NCBI GenBank assembly: GCA_007136525.1
Contig: SLGU01000341.1
Location: 1 to 9,823, forward strand
Length of the DNA: 9,823 nucleotides
Source: Desulfobacteraceae bacterium
GTDB taxonomy: Bacteria > Desulfobacterota > Desulfobacteria > Desulfobacterales > Desulfosalsimonadaceae
Direction of reading: 5' to 3'
Of this stretch, positions 5,529-9,823 are shown piece by piece. Position numbers and translations under genes: made by a program. The notes beneath the pieces are model-generated. The model was not told the origin of the DNA. It made no database searches and worked only from the letters and a program-made list of their open reading frames with translations. Every line of letters begins with the position of its first letter. Position 1 is the stretch's first letter.

Positions 5529-7727
5529 TCATCCAATAGTTATTTTTTCAGCTTTCAATTCAGCTATTGCGGCTTTCATTTTATAATTGCTTGAACGAAG
5601 ATTATAAGCAGCTGTCTTTATTTTATAAGCACCTGATTTGACTTGGGCTACTTTGGCATCTATTTTGTTTTTGCTGCTTGTACTTGTTTTCAACTCACCG
5701 ATTTCAATTTTTTTACCCGCTGATATGCTCAATTTGCCGCCCAAAAAAACCTCATGTTTGAGTCCTGCAAAAACCTCATAGGCAGTGGCTACAGTCAGTG
5801 CTTCCTTGGCACCCCCGTAAAATTCCAGTTTGTTTCCAATTGTATAATCTTCTTTAGGACCTTTCCAGATACCTTTCTCAGAGGCAATATCTCTCTTTTC
5901 TTTGCCACTCACCGATATAGTTCTATTTCCTGTTACCGTATAGATCTCGCCTGCGCTTTTAATATTCAACGTCCGGCCCGCACCGATCTCGATCTGCTGG
6001 TTGCCGCCGACCTTGACGCCCTGATCACCGGTCACCTCGAGCGCCTGGTTGCCTATCACTATTTTTTCTTCATTTCCTGTAATCCGGATATCCTTGTTTC
6101 CTTCGATTTCTTCGGTGGCATCATCTCCGATTACGGTGACCCATGTTCCGTCAGAATGAAAATAAATATTGCCCCGGTTTTCCGACCCCAGCGATATGAT
6201 GGAATTTTGCGTCGGCGATGACATGTGTATCTGCTGGGCGCCGTCATTGTCTTCGATTCTTATCTGGTTCCCACCGCCGGTCCGGATGACGGATTGCGTC
6301 TGGTTTCCACCAGTCACGGGACTCATGGTGTCTGGATTCGGCACGGAACTCGAGATAATCGGCCGGTCCGGGTCGCCGTCCACAAAGGTTAAAAGCACCT
6401 CAGCCCCCTTGTGCAAGGGAAAATGCATGCCGTAATTGGCCCCGGCATAGGGCTGGGCCATCCTGATCCACCGGGAGGCCTTGCCGCCCGTGTTGCCGCT
6501 CTGGTCAAAGGGCAGGATCACCTTATAGCGTCCTTCATCGTCGATTTCAGCGTATTGGCCGTCTCCTGCCGCATCGACAGTTGCGTTCATAGTGCCGTAA
6601 AAACGGGGTTTGTCGGTCTTGCGCTCCGGCCGGAACTGGACGCCTGCGGGGATTGCAACAAAATGATTGTTATACCCCAGCCGCCTATCTGCGCCTCCTG
6701 CCGAAAACTCATCCCCGAGAAGAAACCGGGAGGAACGCCCCTCGTGCGTCAATTCAGCTACCAGGTATCGCTGGTTATAAGAAATCCGGTAATGATCCGT
6801 CAGTTCAAAAACATAACCGGAGCTGAGATTGGCGGCGGTACTTTCACCATACATAACCTGCGCCCGACAGAGAAACGCCTCGGCTCGAATTCTTGCAAGG
6901 GCATTCCCCTGCTCCGGGGTCTTGAAATGTTCGCCGTAAGTGTATATGGTACCCCGCCCCCCCTCAGCGTCAACGTCCGCCTCTCCCCTCAAATCCAGGG
7001 TCGGCCGCCGATAATTGTAATCCTTCAACATCACCCGCATCGGCAGCACCTGATTTTGACAGGTAAACGCATGCACGCAATCCTCCTCTATCGGCGCCTG
7101 CCCCGAGGGCGGGAGATAAGGAATGTCTCTACGGCCCGAAATATCCGGGTGGGATGTAGAACTATCTGTAATGATAAGTTTTTCCTCGTTGTCGAGTTGC
7201 TCGAAAAAATAATAAATGCCTTCCCGCTCCATCCACCGGGAAATAAAGTCAAAATCCGTTTCGCGGAACTGGCAGACATACTCCCAAGGCTCGTAGCTGC
7301 CGGTCAGCCGAAACTCGTAGTCATTACTGGTCAGGCCAGCCTGGTGCAATATTTCTTCAATGATATCCGGCACGCTTTTACCCAGGAACAGCTGGTTTTC
7401 ATGGTAAAGGGATGCCTGCCAAAGCCGGGGCACCAGAACCGCCCGGTAAAATACGGTTTCATCCACTTCCTGGAGCTGTTCAAAGCGGGACAGCACCCCG
7501 TGAAAAGGGAACTCGGCGTCATCGACTTGAATAGTCAGTGTCGCCGGATTCCGGAGCATCAACCGAGAGTCAATCTCCGGATCATCAGATATCATTGTGA
7601 TATCAAACTCATAGAGCCGGGATAGACCCTCCGTGCCTGTGAACCGGGCCACTGTAAAGGTCTCGGTCGGGTACGCCTCGGATACGAAGGTGTATTCTTT
7701 TTGCGCCTGGTATGACGGAACGCTCAT
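5529..7727 (-). CDS. vgrG: T6SS spike protein VgrG (TssI)
   Basis: VgrG trimerises into the spike on the Hcp tube, equivalent to phage T4 gp27 plus gp5. The 732 residues are intact. The gp27-like part covers about 1-370, with family motifs such as ESDF-type RETDFDFISRWMEREGI near 155-171. The gp5-like OB domain follows at about 374-466 and ends in the hallmark DGDPDRPII at 450-458. The needle then begins with an octad beta-helix (IxxN/VxGN-type repeats, about 540-592). The tail (about 685-732) shows a 7-residue period, with hydrophobic residues at 689, 696, 703, 710, 717, 724 and 731, and ends EKITIG. There is no C-terminal enzymatic extension, so this is a plain structural spike rather than an evolved VgrG. 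The last 140 or so codons are clearly AT-rich compared with the OB region. The start is set by the ATGA overlap with clpV and a strong ribosome site. The downstream DUF2169 gene suggests that an adaptor acts on this VgrG tail. Confidence 0.97.
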   Translation of the reverse strand: MSVPSYQAQKEYTFVSEAYPTETFTVARFTGTEGLSRLYEFDITMISDDPEIDSRLMLRNPATLTIQVDDAEFPFHGVLSRFEQLQEVDETVFYRAVLVPRLWQASLYHENQLFLGKSVPDIIEEILHQAGLTSNDYEFRLTGSYEPWEYVCQFRETDFDFISRWMEREGIYYFFEQLDNEEKLIITDSSTSHPDISGRRDIPYLPPSGQAPIEEDCVHAFTCQNQVLPMRVMLKDYNYRRPTLDLRGEADVDAEGGRGTIYTYGEHFKTPEQGNALARIRAEAFLCRAQVMYGESTAANLSSGYVFELTDHYRISYNQRYLVAELTHEGRSSRFLLGDEFSAGGADRRLGYNNHFVAIPAGVQFRPERKTDKPRFYGTMNATVDAAGDGQYAEIDDEGRYKVILPFDQSGNTGGKASRWIRMAQPYAGANYGMHFPLHKGAEVLLTFVDGDPDRPIISSSVPNPDTMSPVTGGNQTQSVIRTGGGNQIRIEDNDGAQQIHMSSPTQNSIISLGSENRGNIYFHSDGTWVTVIGDDATEEIEGNKDIRITGNEEKIVIGNQALEVTGDQGVKVGGNQQIEIGAGRTLNIKSAGEIYTVTGNRTISVSGKEKRDIASEKGIWKGPKEDYTIGNKLEFYGGAKEALTVATAYEVFAGLKHEVFLGGKLSISAGKKIEIGELKTSTSSKNKIDAKVAQVKSGAYKIKTAAYNLRSSNYKMKAAIAELKAEKITIG

Positions 7728-9823
7728 TTTTGCCCCCCTTCAAAACTGATATCAAAGGCCCCGTCCGCCCCGATGCCCAGGTGGACCTGCGAGGGCATCC
7801 CGGCGTCTCCCATCTGCGTCAGGATCTCATGGGACATGCGCGGCAGTATGGTTCCGGCCATGATATAGTCGATATTGCGGGCGCCGGTTTCGACCTCGGT
7901 GCACCGCTCCGCAATCTGACGGACGACATCGTCCGAATAGGTCAGTTTCATTTTATGGGTATCCACCAACCGCTTGACCAGCTTATCCATTTTGAGCACG
8001 ACAATATCCCTGAGGATGTCCGTCGGTAGTGTTTTGAAAGGAATAACATTCATCCGGGCCAGCAGCGCGGGCTTGAAATGGTTGCTCAAAACCGGCCGGA
8101 TCGCCTCAGTGAGGGTTTCGTCGGAAGGCATCTCATCGCCTGTGCACATTTCCATGATAATGTCGGTAGCCAGGTTGCTGGTCAGAAAAATGATCGTGTT
8201 TCGAAAATCAATGCTCCGGCCTTCCCCGTCCGACAGTCGCCCCTTGTCAAACACCTGGTAAAACAGGCTCATGACCTCGAGATGCCCTTTTTCCACCTCA
8301 TCGATCAACACAACGGAATACGGCCGCTGGCGCACGGCTTCCGTTAACACGCCCCCTTCACCGTACCCGACATAGCCCGGGGGGGACCCGATGAGGCGGC
8401 TCACCGTATGCTTTTCCTGGAACTCGCTCATGTTGATGGTGACCATGAAGTTTTCGCCGCCGAAAAGCAACTCGGCAATGGCAACCCCGGTTTCTGTTTT
8501 GCCCACACCGCTGGGCCCGGCCAGAAGGAACACGCCCATGGGCTGAACCGGGTCCTTGATGCCGGCCTTGGCGGATTTTACGGTTTCCGCGATCGCTCTC
8601 ATGGCTTCGTCCTGCCCCTTGATCCGTTTCTTCAGGCTTTCTTCAAGGGCAAGGAGGTTTTTGGCATCATCGCGCATGACCCTGCCAAGGGGGATGCCGG
8701 TCCAGTCGGACACCACCTGGCAGACCACGTCCGGGTCGACTTCAATGGGCACCAGGGGTGTATCCTGGCGAAGCGCTTCGAGCGCCTGGGTGCTCTCTTC
8801 AATCCGGCCTGCAATCTCGCCTTGCGCTGCAGGGTCCCCGGCCTCATGCAAAGACTTCCGCAGTTCAACGATCCGGCGGGCCGCATCCCGCTCACCTGTC
8901 CATTTTTCATTCAACCGGGCCAGTTCTTCCCTATGGGTCTCCAATTCTTTCCCGATGGTGTCAAACCGCTCATTATCGACCGCCAACCCGTGGCGCCGGT
9001 CACGCCCGATGGCCTCCAGCTCCCGTGTCAGGTTCTGGATGAGGCGCTCCTTGTCCTCGATGATGCCGGGTTTTGCGGACAGCAGCACCTTTACGCGCGC
9101 TGCGCTGGTATCCAGCAGGTCAACGGCCTTGTCCGGCAACTGGCGGCCCGAAATATACCGGCTTGAAAGCTCGGCCGCCGCCTGGATGGCATCGTCCCTG
9201 ACCACAACGCCGTGGGCCTGTTCGTACTTTTCCTTCAACCCCCTCAGAATAAGCACCGCGATCGCCTCGGAGGGTTCATCCAGCTTGACCAGCTGAAAGC
9301 GCCGGGCCAGGGCCGCATCTTTTTCAAAATACTTCTTGTATTCCGACCACGTGGTGGCGGCAATGGTGCGCAGCTCACCGCGGGCCAGCGCCGGTTTCAG
9401 AAGATTGGCGGCATCGCTGGTGCCGGCGGCCCCGCCGGAGCCGATCAGGGTATGGGCCTCATCAATAAACAGGATGATCGGCTTCTCAGAGGCCTTGACC
9501 TCGTTGATCACCCCTTTCAGCCGGTTTTCAAACTCCCCCTTCATCCCGGCACCCGCCTGAAGCAGCCCCATGTCAAGGCCGACAACGGACACGTCCTGAA
9601 GGAGCTCAGGGACGTCGCCTTCTACAATCCGAAGGGCCAGGCCTTCAACCACGGCGGTTTTCCCCACACCGGCCTCGCCTACGACAATGGGGTTGTTTTT
9701 CCGGCGACGGGCAAGGATGTCCACCATCTGGCGGATCTCCCGGTCCCTCCCGAAAACCGGGTCGATTTCCCCGGCAGCGGCCTTGCCGGTAAAATCAATG
9801 CAAAAGCGCGCCAATGCAGAGTC
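7724..9823 (-). CDS. tssH: T6SS sheath-disassembly AAA+ ATPase ClpV (TssH), N-terminus cut by window edge
   Basis: This is the ClpB-type hexameric unfoldase that extracts and recycles contracted TssB/TssC sheath in the cytoplasm. The frame is open through the window edge (first codons read Asp-Ser-Ala-Leu), so an apparent TTG start at 9814 is not real. 699 residues are visible. ClpV proteins usually have about 850 to 900, so roughly the N-terminal ClpN domain is missing. Counting from the edge: Walker A of D1 GEAGVGKT at 49-56, pore-loop region AGAGMKGEFE near 90, Walker B LFIDEAHT at 118-125, arginine pair ARRF near 174, a charged helical middle domain at about 250-350, the DWTGIP motif near 373, D2 Walker A GPSGVGKT at 436-443, pore loop GYVGYGEGG near 483, Walker B VVLIDEVEK at 504-512 and sensor-2 GARN near 648. 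All key ATPase residues are present. ClpV rather than housekeeping ClpB is inferred from the adjoining vgrG and the short divergent C-terminus. The stop overlaps the vgrG start (ATGA). Confidence 0.95.
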   Translation of the reverse strand, partial: DSALARFCIDFTGKAAAGEIDPVFGRDREIRQMVDILARRRKNNPIVVGEAGVGKTAVVEGLALRIVEGDVPELLQDVSVVGLDMGLLQAGAGMKGEFENRLKGVINEVKASEKPIILFIDEAHTLIGSGGAAGTSDAANLLKPALARGELRTIAATTWSEYKKYFEKDAALARRFQLVKLDEPSEAIAVLILRGLKEKYEQAHGVVVRDDAIQAAAELSSRYISGRQLPDKAVDLLDTSAARVKVLLSAKPGIIEDKERLIQNLTRELEAIGRDRRHGLAVDNERFDTIGKELETHREELARLNEKWTGERDAARRIVELRKSLHEAGDPAAQGEIAGRIEESTQALEALRQDTPLVPIEVDPDVVCQVVSDWTGIPLGRVMRDDAKNLLALEESLKKRIKGQDEAMRAIAETVKSAKAGIKDPVQPMGVFLLAGPSGVGKTETGVAIAELLFGGENFMVTINMSEFQEKHTVSRLIGSPPGYVGYGEGGVLTEAVRQRPYSVVLIDEVEKGHLEVMSLFYQVFDKGRLSDGEGRSIDFRNTIIFLTSNLATDIIMEMCTGDEMPSDETLTEAIRPVLSNHFKPALLARMNVIPFKTLPTDILRDIVVLKMDKLVKRLVDTHKMKLTYSDDVVRQIAERCTEVETGARNIDYIMAGTILPRMSHEILTQMGDAGMPSQVHLGIGADGAFDISFEGGQK
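7733..7740 (-). promoter_or_regulatory. Strong Shine-Dalgarno for vgrG inside the end of clpV
   Basis: The minus-strand sequence AAGGGGGG lies 5 nt before the vgrG ATG (7727-7725). It sits in the last codons of clpV, whose TGA overlaps that ATG. This fixes the vgrG start and predicts translational coupling of the two genes. Confidence 0.75.

Noticed and set aside
6411..7625. A 404-residue open frame on the plus strand opposite vgrG
   Set aside because: It lies wholly inside a well-supported vgrG, has no recognisable domain and reads as low-complexity antisense translation.
8408..9296. Two long plus-strand open frames opposite clpV
   Set aside because: They mirror a conserved ATPase in other frames, and their translations resemble no family.
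9812..9814. TTG start for clpV at 9814
   Set aside because: The frame stays open to the window edge and the visible protein starts just before D1, so the ClpN domain must lie outside.

Overview
The window is a run of one-strand genes from a type VI secretion system (T6SS) locus. Every supported gene lies on the minus strand, so the region reads from position 9823 down to 1. The order is clpV/tssH (N-terminus beyond the window edge), vgrG/tssI, a DUF2169 adaptor-like protein fused to a pentapeptide-repeat domain, a stand-alone pentapeptide-repeat protein, a DUF3540 protein, a DUF4150 PAAR-like protein, a protein with two FHA domains, and the start of one further gene whose first two codons are at the edge. 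Spacing is tight: a 4-nt ATGA overlap and gaps of 8, 9, 15 and about 40 to 50 nt. No internal terminator or convincing promoter was found, so one operon is likely. No stretch over 50 bases lacks a gene.

The organism is a Gram-negative bacterium, since T6SS fires through a diderm envelope. Moderate GC, unusually cysteine-rich cytoplasmic proteins and this gene combination would suit an anaerobic deltaproteobacterium-like (Desulfobacterota) lineage. That assignment is a low-confidence inference; there is no marker gene here.

Functionally, ClpV recycles the contracted sheath. VgrG forms the trimeric spike. The DUF2169, DUF3540 and DUF4150 proteins are the likely spike-tip and loading module. 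The FHA protein is a likely phospho-threonine-dependent regulator or scaffold. DUF2169 proteins are described as effector adaptors in other T6SSs, for example in Agrobacterium; the exact role here is inferred.

No recognisable toxin or immunity gene is visible, although the loading machinery is complete. The least explained parts are (1) about 112 pentapeptide repeats in two adjacent proteins, one with 61 in unbroken register; (2) an acidic helical linker in the adaptor carrying three copies of an I-x3-L-x3-G-I-D/E motif; (3) near-identical last six residues in VgrG and the DUF3540 protein; and (4) a low-GC VgrG tail whose repeat period changes from 8 to 7 residues.
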